Below, one piece after another: positions 56,913-64,000 of a DNA stretch of 64,000 nucleotides. The stretch is from NCBI RefSeq assembly GCF_025165815.1, contig NZ_JAFFZE010000006.1, positions 248,001 through 312,000 of the forward strand. The letters are read 5' to 3'. The number at the start of each line of letters is the position of its first letter. Position 1 is the stretch's first letter. Made by a program: the position numbers and the translations under genes. The notes beneath the pieces are model-generated. The model did no database searches. It saw only the letters and a list, made by a program, of their open reading frames with translations, and was not told where the DNA came from. Source of the stretch: Actinophytocola gossypii (GTDB lineage Bacteria; Actinomycetota; Actinomycetes; Mycobacteriales; Pseudonocardiaceae).

Positions 56913-59356
56913 TGACCTCGACCATCGAACCGGAGATCGGCCGGGCCAGGCTGCGCAAGGAGGACGCGCGGCTCATCGCCGGACGCACCCGGTGGACCGA
57001 CAACCTCGCACTCCCCGGCCTGCTGCACATGGCCGTCGCCCGCAGCCCGATGGCGCACGCGCGGATCACCAACATCGACGTCGACGCGGCCCGCCGGATG
57101 CCCGGCGTGCTCGCCGTGTTCACCGGCGCCGACCTCGCCGGCGAGCAGGGCAGCCTGCCGTGCGCGTGGCCGATCACCGAGGACATGAAGTCGCCGGACG
57201 CGCCGTCGATCGCGGTGGAGGAGGTCAACTTCGCCGGCGAGGCGGTGGCCGTCGTGGTCGCCCGCAGCGCCTACGAGGCGGCCGACGCGCTGGAGGCCGT
57301 CGACGTCGACTACGACGAGCTGCCCGTGGTGCTGGACCTGGAGGGCGCGGTCGCCGACGGCGCCGACCTGGTGCACCCCGACCTCGGCACCAACGCCAGC
57401 GCCACCTGGGTGTTCGACTCGGCCGAGGCCGGCACCGGCACCGACGTGGAACGGGCCATCGCCGACGCCGAGGTGCTGATCGAGCGCACCTACCGCCAGC
57501 AGCGGCTCATCCCGGCGTTCATGGAGCCGCGCTCGGTGGTCGTCGACCCCACCGGTGAGCAGCTCACCATGTGGTCGGCCACCCAGATCCCGCACATCCT
57601 GCGGGTGATGCTGGCGATGACGCTGTCCGTGCCGGAGCACAAGGTGCGGGTGATCGCGCCGGACGTCGGCGGCGGGTTCGGCGGCAAGCTCCAGGTCACC
57701 CCCGAGGAGATCCTGACGTTCCTGGTCGCCCGCCGGCTCGGCAAGCCGGTGAAGTGGACCGAGACCCGCAGCGAGAGCCTGCTGTCCGCCCACCACGGCC
57801 GCGACCAGGTGCAGAAGCTCACCCTCGCCGCCCGCCGGGACGGCACGGTCACCGGGCTCAAGGTCGAGCTGCTCGCCGACATGGGCGCCTACCTGCGGCT
57901 GGTCACCCCGGGCGTGCCGATCCTGGGCGCGTTCATGTTCAACGCGATCTACAAGTTCCCGGCCTACCGGTTCGCGTGCACGAACGTGTTCACCAACAAG
58001 ACCCCCACCGACGCCTACCGCGGCGCCGGCCGCCCGGAGGCCACCTACGCCATCGAACGGCTGATGGACGAGCTGGCCGCCGAGCTGGGTGTCGACCCGA
58101 TCGAGATCCGCGAGCGGAACTGGATCCGGCACGAGGAGTTCCCGTTCGACACGGTCGCCGGTCTGACCTACGACTCCGGCAACTACGAGGCCGCCACCGC
58201 GAAGGCCAAGGAGCTGTTCGGCTACGACGCGCTGCGCGCCGAGCAGCGCGAACGCCGGGAGCGCGGGGACACCGTGCAGCTGGGCATCGGCACGTCGACG
58301 TTCACCGAGATGTGCGGGCTCGCGCCGTCGCGGGTGCTCGGCGCCCTGTCCTACGCGGCGGGCGGCTGGGAGCACGCGGCGGTCCGGATGCTGCCGACCG
58401 GCAAGGTCGAGGTGGTCACCGGCTCGTCGCCGCACGGCCAGGGGCACGAGACGGCGTGGAGCCAGATCGTCGCCGACCAGCTGGGCGTGCCGTTCGAGGA
58501 CGTCGAGGTGCTGCACGGCGACACCCAGTCCTCGCACCGCGGCATGGACACCTACGGCTCGCGGTCGCTGACCGTCGGCGCGATGGCCGTGGTGCGGGCC
58601 GCGGACAAGGTGAAGGCCAAGGCCGCGAAGGTCGCCGCGCACATGCTGGAGGCCGCCGAGGACGACGTCGAGTTCGCAGGCGGCGCGTTCGGGGTCCGGG
58701 GCGCGGGGGCGGAGGCCAAGTCGGTGTCGATCCAGGACGTCGCGCTGGCCGTGTTCGCCGCGCACGACCTGCCGGACGGGGTGGAGCCGAGCCTGGACTC
58801 GGAGGCCACGTTCGACCCGGAGAACTTCTCCTTCCCGCACGGCACGCACCTGTGCGCGGCCGAGGTGGACACCGAGACGGGCCGGGTGACGATCCGCTCC
58901 TACGTCGCCGTGGACGACGTCGGCAAGGTCGTCAACCCGCTGATCGTCGAGGGCCAGGTGCACGGCGGGCTGGCGCAGGGCATCGCGCAGGCCCTGTACG
59001 AGGAGGCCGTGCACGACGAGTCCGGCACGCTCACCACCGGCACCCTGGCCGACTACCTGGTGCCATCGGCGGTGGACCTGCCGGAGTTCACCACCGACCG
59101 GACCGAGACGGCGGCGACGTCGAACGCGCTGGGCGTCAAGGGCGTCGGCGAGGCCGGCACGATCGCCTCCACGCCAGCGGTGGTCAACGCCGTGGTGGAC
59201 GCGGTGCGCCACCTCGGCGTGTCCGACGTCCAGATGCCGTGCACGCCGATGCGGGTGTGGCAGGCGATCCGCACCGGCCGGACCGACGCCGGCGGACTCG
59301 GCGGCGAGGCCGGCGGCGGTCTCGGCTCGATCAACCCCGAAGGAGGTGCCCGGTGA
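56912..59356 (+). CDS. Molybdenum hydroxylase large subunit, form II CoxL-like
   Basis: An 814-aa molybdopterin-binding subunit. APDVGGGFGGK binds the cofactor, the active-site loop reads AYRGAGR (residues 368-374), and the catalytic Glu lies in GVGEAGTI (E747). True CO dehydrogenases (form I) have AYRCSFR with the Cu/S-binding Cys. Form II, as here, lacks this Cys, and its natural substrate is unsettled. So the enzyme may oxidise an aromatic or N-heterocyclic compound or an aldehyde rather than CO. It overlaps CoxM by GTGA. Confidence 0.93.
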   Translation: MTSTIEPEIGRARLRKEDARLIAGRTRWTDNLALPGLLHMAVARSPMAHARITNIDVDAARRMPGVLAVFTGADLAGEQGSLPCAWPITEDMKSPDAPSIAVEEVNFAGEAVAVVVARSAYEAADALEAVDVDYDELPVVLDLEGAVADGADLVHPDLGTNASATWVFDSAEAGTGTDVERAIADAEVLIERTYRQQRLIPAFMEPRSVVVDPTGEQLTMWSATQIPHILRVMLAMTLSVPEHKVRVIAPDVGGGFGGKLQVTPEEILTFLVARRLGKPVKWTETRSESLLSAHHGRDQVQKLTLAARRDGTVTGLKVELLADMGAYLRLVTPGVPILGAFMFNAIYKFPAYRFACTNVFTNKTPTDAYRGAGRPEATYAIERLMDELAAELGVDPIEIRERNWIRHEEFPFDTVAGLTYDSGNYEAATAKAKELFGYDALRAEQRERRERGDTVQLGIGTSTFTEMCGLAPSRVLGALSYAAGGWEHAAVRMLPTGKVEVVTGSSPHGQGHETAWSQIVADQLGVPFEDVEVLHGDTQSSHRGMDTYGSRSLTVGAMAVVRAADKVKAKAAKVAAHMLEAAEDDVEFAGGAFGVRGAGAEAKSVSIQDVALAVFAAHDLPDGVEPSLDSEATFDPENFSFPHGTHLCAAEVDTETGRVTIRSYVAVDDVGKVVNPLIVEGQVHGGLAQGIAQALYEEAVHDESGTLTTGTLADYLVPSAVDLPEFTTDRTETAATSNALGVKGVGEAGTIASTPAVVNAVVDAVRHLGVSDVQMPCTPMRVWQAIRTGRTDAGGLGGEAGGGLGSINPEGGAR

Positions 59357-60207
59357 TCCCGGCAGCGTTCGACTACGTCGCACCGACCACCGTGGACGAC
59401 GCGGTGCGGGCGCTCGCCGAGGCGGGCGAGGACGCCAAGGTCATCGCCGGCGGGCAGAGCCTGCTGCCGGTGCTGCGGATGCGCCTCGCGGCGCCGTCCA
59501 TGCTGGTCGACCTCGGGAAGGTGGCCGAGCTGCGCGGCGTGCGCGAGGACGGCGACACGCTCGTCGTCGGCGCCATGACCACGCACTACGACGTGCAGCG
59601 CGACCCGCTGGTGCGCGAGCACGCCCGGCTGCTGGCGCTGGCCACGAACGTGGTCGCCGACCCGCAGGTGCGCCACCGAGGCACGTTCGGCGGTTCGCTC
59701 GCGCACGCCGACCCGGCCGGCGACCTGCTCGCCCCGGCGCTCGCGCTGGACGCGGAACTGGTGGTGGCCGGCATGGACGGCAGGCGGACGATCCCGGCCG
59801 CCGAGTTCTTCGCCGACTTCTTCACCACCTCGATGCGCTCCGGCGAGATCCTGTGCGAGGTGCGGGTGCCGAAGAAGACCGGGTGGAGCGCGCACTACGA
59901 GAAGTTCAACCGGGTCGCGCAGGCGTGGTCGATCGTCGCGGTCGCCGCGGCCGTGCTGGTCGACGACGGCACGATCACCGAGGCCAGGGTTGGCCTGACG
60001 AACATGGCCGCCACGCCCGTCCGCGCCACCGCCGTCGAGTCCGCCCTGGTCGGCCAACCGGCGACGGCCGAGGCGATCACCGCCGCCGCCCAGCACGCGG
60101 CGGAGGGCACCAGCCCGGCGGCCGACGGCAACGCCGACGCCGAGTTCCGCCAACACCTCGCTCGGGTCCTCACCTCACGCGCGGTGTCCGCGGCCGTGGG
60201 CGCATAA
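59353..60207 (+). CDS. Molybdenum hydroxylase FAD subunit (CoxM-like)
   Basis: A 284-aa medium subunit. The FAD pyrophosphate motif is VIAGGQSLLPVLRMRLA, and ATNVVADPQVRHRGTFGGSLAHADPAGDL is the flavin-binding loop of the CoxM family. The C-terminal CO_deh_flav_C domain ends near residue 275. GTG start within GTGA, with AGGAGG upstream. A perfect 19-bp hairpin follows its stop. Confidence 0.94.
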   Translation: MIPAAFDYVAPTTVDDAVRALAEAGEDAKVIAGGQSLLPVLRMRLAAPSMLVDLGKVAELRGVREDGDTLVVGAMTTHYDVQRDPLVREHARLLALATNVVADPQVRHRGTFGGSLAHADPAGDLLAPALALDAELVVAGMDGRRTIPAAEFFADFFTTSMRSGEILCEVRVPKKTGWSAHYEKFNRVAQAWSIVAVAAAVLVDDGTITEARVGLTNMAATPVRATAVESALVGQPATAEAITAAAQHAAEGTSPAADGNADAEFRQHLARVLTSRAVSAAVGA

Positions 60208-60210
60208 GAT

Positions 60211-60263
60211 GCCCTGAAGGTGACCTTCGAGGCGCTGAGCGTCCCGAAGGTCACCTTCAGGGC
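60211..60263 (+). repeat. Perfect 19-bp inverted repeat between CoxM- and CoxG-like genes
   Basis: GCCCTGAAGGTGACCTTCG (60211-60229) and CGAAGGTCACCTTCAGGGC (60245-60263) are exact reverse complements with a 15-bp loop, then TTTCG. Each arm itself contains the near-palindrome GAAGGTGACCTTC. It lies between the coxM stop and the ribosome binding site of coxG, so it may be a terminator-attenuator or a dispersed repeat. Confidence 0.93.
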
Positions 60264-60279
60264 TTTCGAGGGAGGCAGC

Positions 60280-61014
60280 GTGAAGCTCGAGCACTCGTTC
60301 TCGGTGCCGGCCGACGTGGAGACCGTGTGGGCGGCGGTGCTCGACCCGGAGCGGGTGGCGCCGTGCATGCCGGGTGCCACCCTGAGCGAGGTCGACGGGG
60401 ACACCTTCAAGGGCGCGGTGAAGGTCAAGGTCGGCCCGATCTCGTTGCAGTACAAGGGCTCCGGCGAGTTCCTGGAGAAGGACGACGCGGCGAGGCGGCT
60501 GGTGATCAAGGCGTCCGGCAAGGACACCCGCGGCAACGGCACCGCCTCGGCCACGGTCACCGTGACACTGCGCCCCGACGGCGGCGGCACAGCGGGCACG
60601 GTCGACACGGACCTCTCGATCACCGGGAAGCCGGCCCAGTTCGGCCGAGGGCTGATCGCCGAGGTCGGCGGCAAGATCCTGGACTCGTTCGCCACCTGCC
60701 TGGCGACCAAGCTCGCCCCCGCGGGCGAACCACCGAAGCTGGCCGCCGTCCCCGACACCGTCGTGGACCCCGCCGACCGCGCCGAAGCCGTCGCGACCGG
60801 CGCGAAGGCAGGCGCCGCCACGGCGAAGGCCGACCCGACCACCGAGCCCCGACCGCGCCTGGCCGCCGTGACCACCCCACCGGACAAACCGGAGTCCGAG
60901 CCGATCGACCTGCTCTCCTACGCCGGCCCGTCGGTGCTCAAGAGGGTGGTGCCGCTGGTCGCCGCCGCGCTCGCCGTCGTGGCCGTCGTGGCCCGGCGCC
61001 GCCGCAAGGGTTGA
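60280..61014 (+). CDS. CoxG/SRPBCC family protein with C-terminal membrane anchor
   Basis: A 244-aa protein. The SRPBCC (START-like) domain covers residues 1-145 (HSFSVPADVETVWAAVLDPERVAPCMPGATL ... GRGLIAEVGGKILDSFATCLATKL). A Pro/Ala/Thr-rich linker leads to a membrane helix (VVPLVAAALAVVAVVARRRRKG). CoxG anchors CO dehydrogenase to the membrane in Afipia (Oligotropha). The same role is likely for this enzyme complex. GTG start after GGAGG. Confidence 0.9.
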   Translation: MKLEHSFSVPADVETVWAAVLDPERVAPCMPGATLSEVDGDTFKGAVKVKVGPISLQYKGSGEFLEKDDAARRLVIKASGKDTRGNGTASATVTVTLRPDGGGTAGTVDTDLSITGKPAQFGRGLIAEVGGKILDSFATCLATKLAPAGEPPKLAAVPDTVVDPADRAEAVATGAKAGAATAKADPTTEPRPRLAAVTTPPDKPESEPIDLLSYAGPSVLKRVVPLVAAALAVVAVVARRRRKG

Positions 61015-61038
61015 AACCTCGCCCGGGCGACCGCCAGG

Positions 61039-62178
61039 ATGTCGCGGGTGCGCCGGACCAAGGCCGCCCTGTGCGGAGTCGCCCTGCTCGTCGCCGGTTG
61101 CTCGGGCGGTTCGGAGGGCAGCCCGCCGGAGCACGTTCCGCCGCTGCCTCCCGGCGAGACCCCGGCCGCGCCGAGCGAGCCGGGGGAGTTCACCGTGCTC
61201 GCCACCGGTGACGTGCTGATCCACCCCGCCCTCACCGAGCAGGCGATCGCCGACGGCGGCGGCGACCGCGACTTCACCGACCTGTTCGCCGGCGTCGCCC
61301 CGGCCGTCCAGGACGCCGACCTGGCGATCTGCCACCTGGAGGTCCCGCTCGCCGGTCCCGAGGGCCCGTTCGAGGGCTACCCGCTGTTCCACGCGCCGCC
61401 GGAGGTCGCGACCGCGCTCGCCGAGACCGGCTACGACACCTGCACCACCGCGTCCAACCACACCTTCGACCACGGCGCCGGCGGCGTGCGCACCACGCTC
61501 GACGCCCTCGACGGAGCCGGCATCGGCCACACCGGCTCCGCCCGCACCGAGGCCGAGGCCGCCGAACCGCTGATCACCGAGGTGAACGGCGTTCGGGTCG
61601 GCCAGGTGTCGTTCACGTTCGCGTTCAACCAGGGCACCGAGGAGCCAGAGGAGTGGATGTCCAACGAGCTGGACGCCGACGCCGTGCTCGCCGCCGCCCG
61701 CGCCACCAAGGAGGCCGGCGCCGACGTGGTCGTCGCGAGCCTGCACTGGGGTGTGGAGGACCAGCACGAACCCACCGCCGAGCAGGAGCGGTTGGCCGAC
61801 CTGCTGCTCGCCGACCCGGCCGTCGACCTGATCGTCGGCCACCACGCGCACGTGGTGCAGCCGTTCGACAAGGTGCACGGCAAGTGGGTCGCCTACGGCC
61901 TTGGCAACCAGGTCGCCCGGCACGAGGAGCCGAGGGGCACCACCGAGGAGGGCGTGATGGCCCGCTTCCGGTTCACCAGGACCGCCGACGGCTGGGCCGT
62001 CGAGACGGCCGAGTACCTGCCCACCCTGGTCGACCTGGGCCCGCCGATCCGCCTCACCGACCTCACCGAGCCCAACGACGTCGACCCGGCCCGGGCGACC
62101 GAGGCACTGAACCGCACCGACGAGGTGGTCGGCTCCCTGGGCGCGCCCCAGGACGGCCTGACCCGCCCCGGCGGCTGA
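61039..62178 (+). CDS. CapA family lipoprotein
   Basis: A 379-aa lipoprotein: signal peptide MSRVRRTKAALCGVALLVAGC with the lipobox LVAGC. The PGA_cap domain follows (VLATGDVLIHPALTE, DLAICHLEVPLAGPEGPF, TTASNHTFDHGAGG, ASLHWGVEDQHEP, DLIVGHHAHVVQPFDK, AYGLGNQVA), a calcineurin-like phosphoesterase fold with conserved Asp, Asn and His. Members act in poly-gamma-glutamate capsule or cell-surface metabolism, but no other capsule gene is near. Confidence 0.9.
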   Translation: MSRVRRTKAALCGVALLVAGCSGGSEGSPPEHVPPLPPGETPAAPSEPGEFTVLATGDVLIHPALTEQAIADGGGDRDFTDLFAGVAPAVQDADLAICHLEVPLAGPEGPFEGYPLFHAPPEVATALAETGYDTCTTASNHTFDHGAGGVRTTLDALDGAGIGHTGSARTEAEAAEPLITEVNGVRVGQVSFTFAFNQGTEEPEEWMSNELDADAVLAAARATKEAGADVVVASLHWGVEDQHEPTAEQERLADLLLADPAVDLIVGHHAHVVQPFDKVHGKWVAYGLGNQVARHEEPRGTTEEGVMARFRFTRTADGWAVETAEYLPTLVDLGPPIRLTDLTEPNDVDPARATEALNRTDEVVGSLGAPQDGLTRPGG

Positions 62179-62203
62179 GATACGCGTGGGTAACGTCAGT
62201 GGT

Positions 62204-63013
62204 ATGCGAAGTGTGCGCGCGGTGGCCGACTGGCCGGTGGAGAACGTGGCCGCGGCGGTGGTCGGCGTGGACGGCTCGGTGCTGGCCGCGCACGGGCCGA
62301 TGGCGCGGGAGTTCAAGCTGGCGTCGGTGACCAAGCCGTTGACCGCGTACGCGACCCTGATCGCGGTCGAGGAGGGTGCCGTCGAGTGGGACCAGCCGGC
62401 CGGCCCGAGCGGATCGACGGTGCGGCACCTGATCGCCCACACGTCGGGCCTGGCGTTCGACGAGCACAAGGTGATGGCCGAGCCGGGGACCAGGCGGATG
62501 TACTCGAACTCCGGCTTCGAGGTGCTGGCCGACACGGTGCACGAGGCGTCCGGCATCCCGTTCGCCGAGTACCTCACCGAGGCCGTCCTGGAGCCGCTGG
62601 GCATGACGTCGTCCCGCCTCGCCGGTACGGCCGGCGCCGGTGCCGTGTCCACCTGCGAGGACCTGGCCCGCTTCGCCGCCGAGTTGCAGGCCCCGACCCT
62701 GGTGTCCGAGCAAACCATGGCCGAGGCCACCGCCGTGGCGTTCCCCGGCCTGTCCGGCGTGCTGCCCGGCTACGGCTTCCAGAAGGAGAACGACTGGGGC
62801 CTGGGCTTCGAGCTGCGTGACCACAAGAGTCCACACTGGACCGGAAAGCACAGCTCGCCGAGGACGTTCGGCCACTTCGGCCAGTCCGGCACGTTCCTGT
62901 GGGTCGACCCCGAGGCCCGCGCCGCGTGCGTGGTCCTCACCGATCGCCCCTTCGGCCAGTGGGCCATCGACACCTGGCCCGGTTTCACCGACGAGGTGCT
63001 GTCCGAACTCTGA
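62204..63013 (+). CDS. Serine hydrolase (beta-lactamase/class C-like family)
   Basis: A 269-aa cytoplasmic-type hydrolase. SVTK (SxxK nucleophile) lies near residue 41, YSNSGF gives the YxN motif and HFGQSGT the HxG motif. No signal peptide. Members act on esters, peptides or cell-wall derivatives. The ATG at 62204 is preferred, with a possible leaderless promoter just upstream (TAACGT at 62191). A GTG at 62186 would add six residues. Confidence 0.87.
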   Translation: MRSVRAVADWPVENVAAAVVGVDGSVLAAHGPMAREFKLASVTKPLTAYATLIAVEEGAVEWDQPAGPSGSTVRHLIAHTSGLAFDEHKVMAEPGTRRMYSNSGFEVLADTVHEASGIPFAEYLTEAVLEPLGMTSSRLAGTAGAGAVSTCEDLARFAAELQAPTLVSEQTMAEATAVAFPGLSGVLPGYGFQKENDWGLGFELRDHKSPHWTGKHSSPRTFGHFGQSGTFLWVDPEARAACVVLTDRPFGQWAIDTWPGFTDEVLSEL

Positions 63014-63030
63014 CCGGGCACGATGGGCGT

Positions 63031-63468
63031 ATGCATGTGATGGACCGCGCCGAGTGGCTGGCGTTCGCGAACGAAGGCACCAGGACCGGCAAACTGGCCA
63101 CGGTCCGTCCCGACGGGTCCCCGCACGTGGCCCCGGTGTGGTTCCTGATCGACGAAGCGGACGACGGTGACGAGGTCGTCTTCACCACGCACGCGGAGAC
63201 GGTCAAGGGCAGGGCGCTGCGCCGGGACCCGAGGTTCGCGCTGTGCGTGGACCACGAGGAGCCGCCGTACTCGTTCCTCGTCGTGCACGCGGAGGCCCGC
63301 CTGTCCGAGGACCTGGCCGAGATGCTGGTGTGGGCCACCCGCCTTGGCGCCCGCTACATGGGCCACGACCGGGCCGAGGAGTACGGCCGCCGCAACGCCG
63401 TCCCCGGCGAACTCCTCGTCCGCGCCCGCATCACCAAGGTCGTAGCCCAGGCCGCCCTCGCCGGCTGA
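63031..63468 (+). CDS. PPOX class, F420-dependent-like flavin/deazaflavin protein
   Basis: A 145-aa split-barrel protein. GKLATVRPDGSPHVAPVWFLID and FTTHAETVKGRALRRDPRFALCVDHEEPPYSFLVVHAEARLS are the family's core strands. Such proteins reduce or bind substrates with F420 or FMN. Substrate unknown. An ATG three codons downstream is an alternative start. Confidence 0.88.
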   Translation: MHVMDRAEWLAFANEGTRTGKLATVRPDGSPHVAPVWFLIDEADDGDEVVFTTHAETVKGRALRRDPRFALCVDHEEPPYSFLVVHAEARLSEDLAEMLVWATRLGARYMGHDRAEEYGRRNAVPGELLVRARITKVVAQAALAG

Positions 63469-63519
63469 CCACCGGAGGGCGTCCCGTGCGAGCGCGCGGG
63501 ATGTGTGGGCGCTCGGTGG

Positions 63520-64000
63520 CTAGCCGGTGATCTCCGGGAGGGCGGGGCCGAGGAAGTCGTCGGCGTCGCGGATGGTGTAGGCGTAGCCCTGTTCGGCCAG
63601 GAAGCGTTGGCGGTGGGCGGCGTAGTCGGAGTCCAGGGTGTCGCGGGACACGACCGAGTAGAAGTGCGCCTGGCGGCCGTCCTCCTTGGGGCGCAACAGC
63701 CTGCCCAGGCGCTGGGCCTCCTCCTGCCGTGACCCGAACGTGCCGGACACCTGCACGGCCACCGTCGCCTCCGGCAGGTCGATCGAGAAGTTCGCCACCT
63801 TCGACACCACGAGCACCCGCAGGTTCCCGCGCCGGAACTCCTCGAACAGGCGCTCGCGCTCGGCGTTGCGGGTCGAGCCCTGGATCACCGGGGCGTCCAG
63901 GGCCTCGCCCAGTTCCTCCAGCTGGTCCAGGTACGCGCCGATCACCAGGGTCGGCTCGTCGGGGTGCTTGGCCAGGATGCTCCGCACCACCGGCAGCTTC
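63520..64000 (-). CDS. XPB/RAD25-type DNA helicase, C-terminal part
   Basis: The fragment runs off the right edge of the window. It shows helicase-C motifs of the XPB family: VIGAYLDQLEELGEALDAPVIQGST, ERLFEEFRRGNLRVLVVSKVANFSIDLPEATVAVQVSGTFGSRQEEAQRLGRLLRPK (motifs V and VI) and the terminal FLAEQGYAYTIRDADDFL. Bacterial XPB unwinds DNA in repair. The N-terminal half lies outside this window. Confidence 0.9.
   Translation of the reverse strand, partial: KLPVVRSILAKHPDEPTLVIGAYLDQLEELGEALDAPVIQGSTRNAERERLFEEFRRGNLRVLVVSKVANFSIDLPEATVAVQVSGTFGSRQEEAQRLGRLLRPKEDGRQAHFYSVVSRDTLDSDYAAHRQRFLAEQGYAYTIRDADDFLGPALPEITG

Noticed and set aside
56912..59356. True (form I) CO dehydrogenase large subunit
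   Set aside because: The active-site loop is AYRGAGR and lacks the Cu/S-binding Cys of AYRCSFR.
60175..62730. An 851-codon minus-strand frame
   Set aside because: Antisense to CoxG-like, CapA and serine-hydrolase genes with shadow composition.

Overview
The window is about 72% GC by eye and densely coded on both strands. It starts many genes with GTG, uses frequent 4-bp stop/start overlaps, and carries families typical of Actinobacteria: SARP/AfsR regulator, DasR, Scr1-DUF5753 plus DUF397, EspG/PPE-like proteins, DUF3159, DUF3263, an F420-type PPOX protein and GroEL2 under CIRCE. The mix best fits the Pseudonocardiaceae (Amycolatopsis and relatives). That placement is inference. I see no tRNA, rRNA, CRISPR array, insertion sequence or prophage.

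Left part (1-20.7 kb). The ectoine operon is entered at ectB and continues with ectC and ectD. It is followed by a DoxX protein, an AfsR-like regulator without TPRs, an SGNH hydrolase and an ESX-associated trio (small protein, PPE-like, EspG-like). Next come an LpqF/Orf12-type serine hydrolase with a zinc-finger DUF3887 regulator, and a DUF3159 membrane protein. An amino-sugar locus follows: SIS isomerase, HxlR regulator and BadF-type kinase, divergent from dasR and an MFS pump, with a dre operator between them. Then come a PLP dehydratase, a secreted S1 protease, and a MerR regulator facing a frameshifted methyltransferase.

Centre (20.7-41.9 kb). The gene order thiE, thiO-thiS-thiG, thiD-thiC, def, DUF3263, LytR_C, Cdc48-like AAA, pssA, psd, moeA, groEL2 resembles the Mycobacterium tuberculosis Rv0414c-Rv0440 neighbourhood, so this is old core chromosome. 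Two TPP riboswitches serve two thi operons. Accessory insertions here include a Nav-type ion channel, a LysE exporter and a three-gene EndoU polymorphic-toxin cassette followed by a 12-bp tandem repeat and an HtrA-like protease. groEL2 has two CIRCE elements upstream and a perfect 16-bp hairpin downstream.

Right part (41.9-64 kb). Scr1/DUF397 and Abi-alpha/DUF445 pairs lead into the most unusual block: an ECF sigma factor, a 156-aa regulator-like protein, a previously uncalled 59-aa peptide with two tandem GHIGTGSxPQ repeats, and a TPR-CHAT protease. I propose that these four minus-strand genes form one protease-sigma signalling system, formally like the Craspase/Csx30/sigma module but without CRISPR. 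A Cox-type molybdenum hydroxylase cluster (CoxD, CoxE, XdhC/CoxF, then CoxS-L-M-G) follows. It carries a form II active-site loop and is interrupted by a mazEF-type toxin-antitoxin pair and two reverse-strand genes. The window closes with a CapA lipoprotein, a serine hydrolase, a PPOX protein and the end of an XPB-type helicase.
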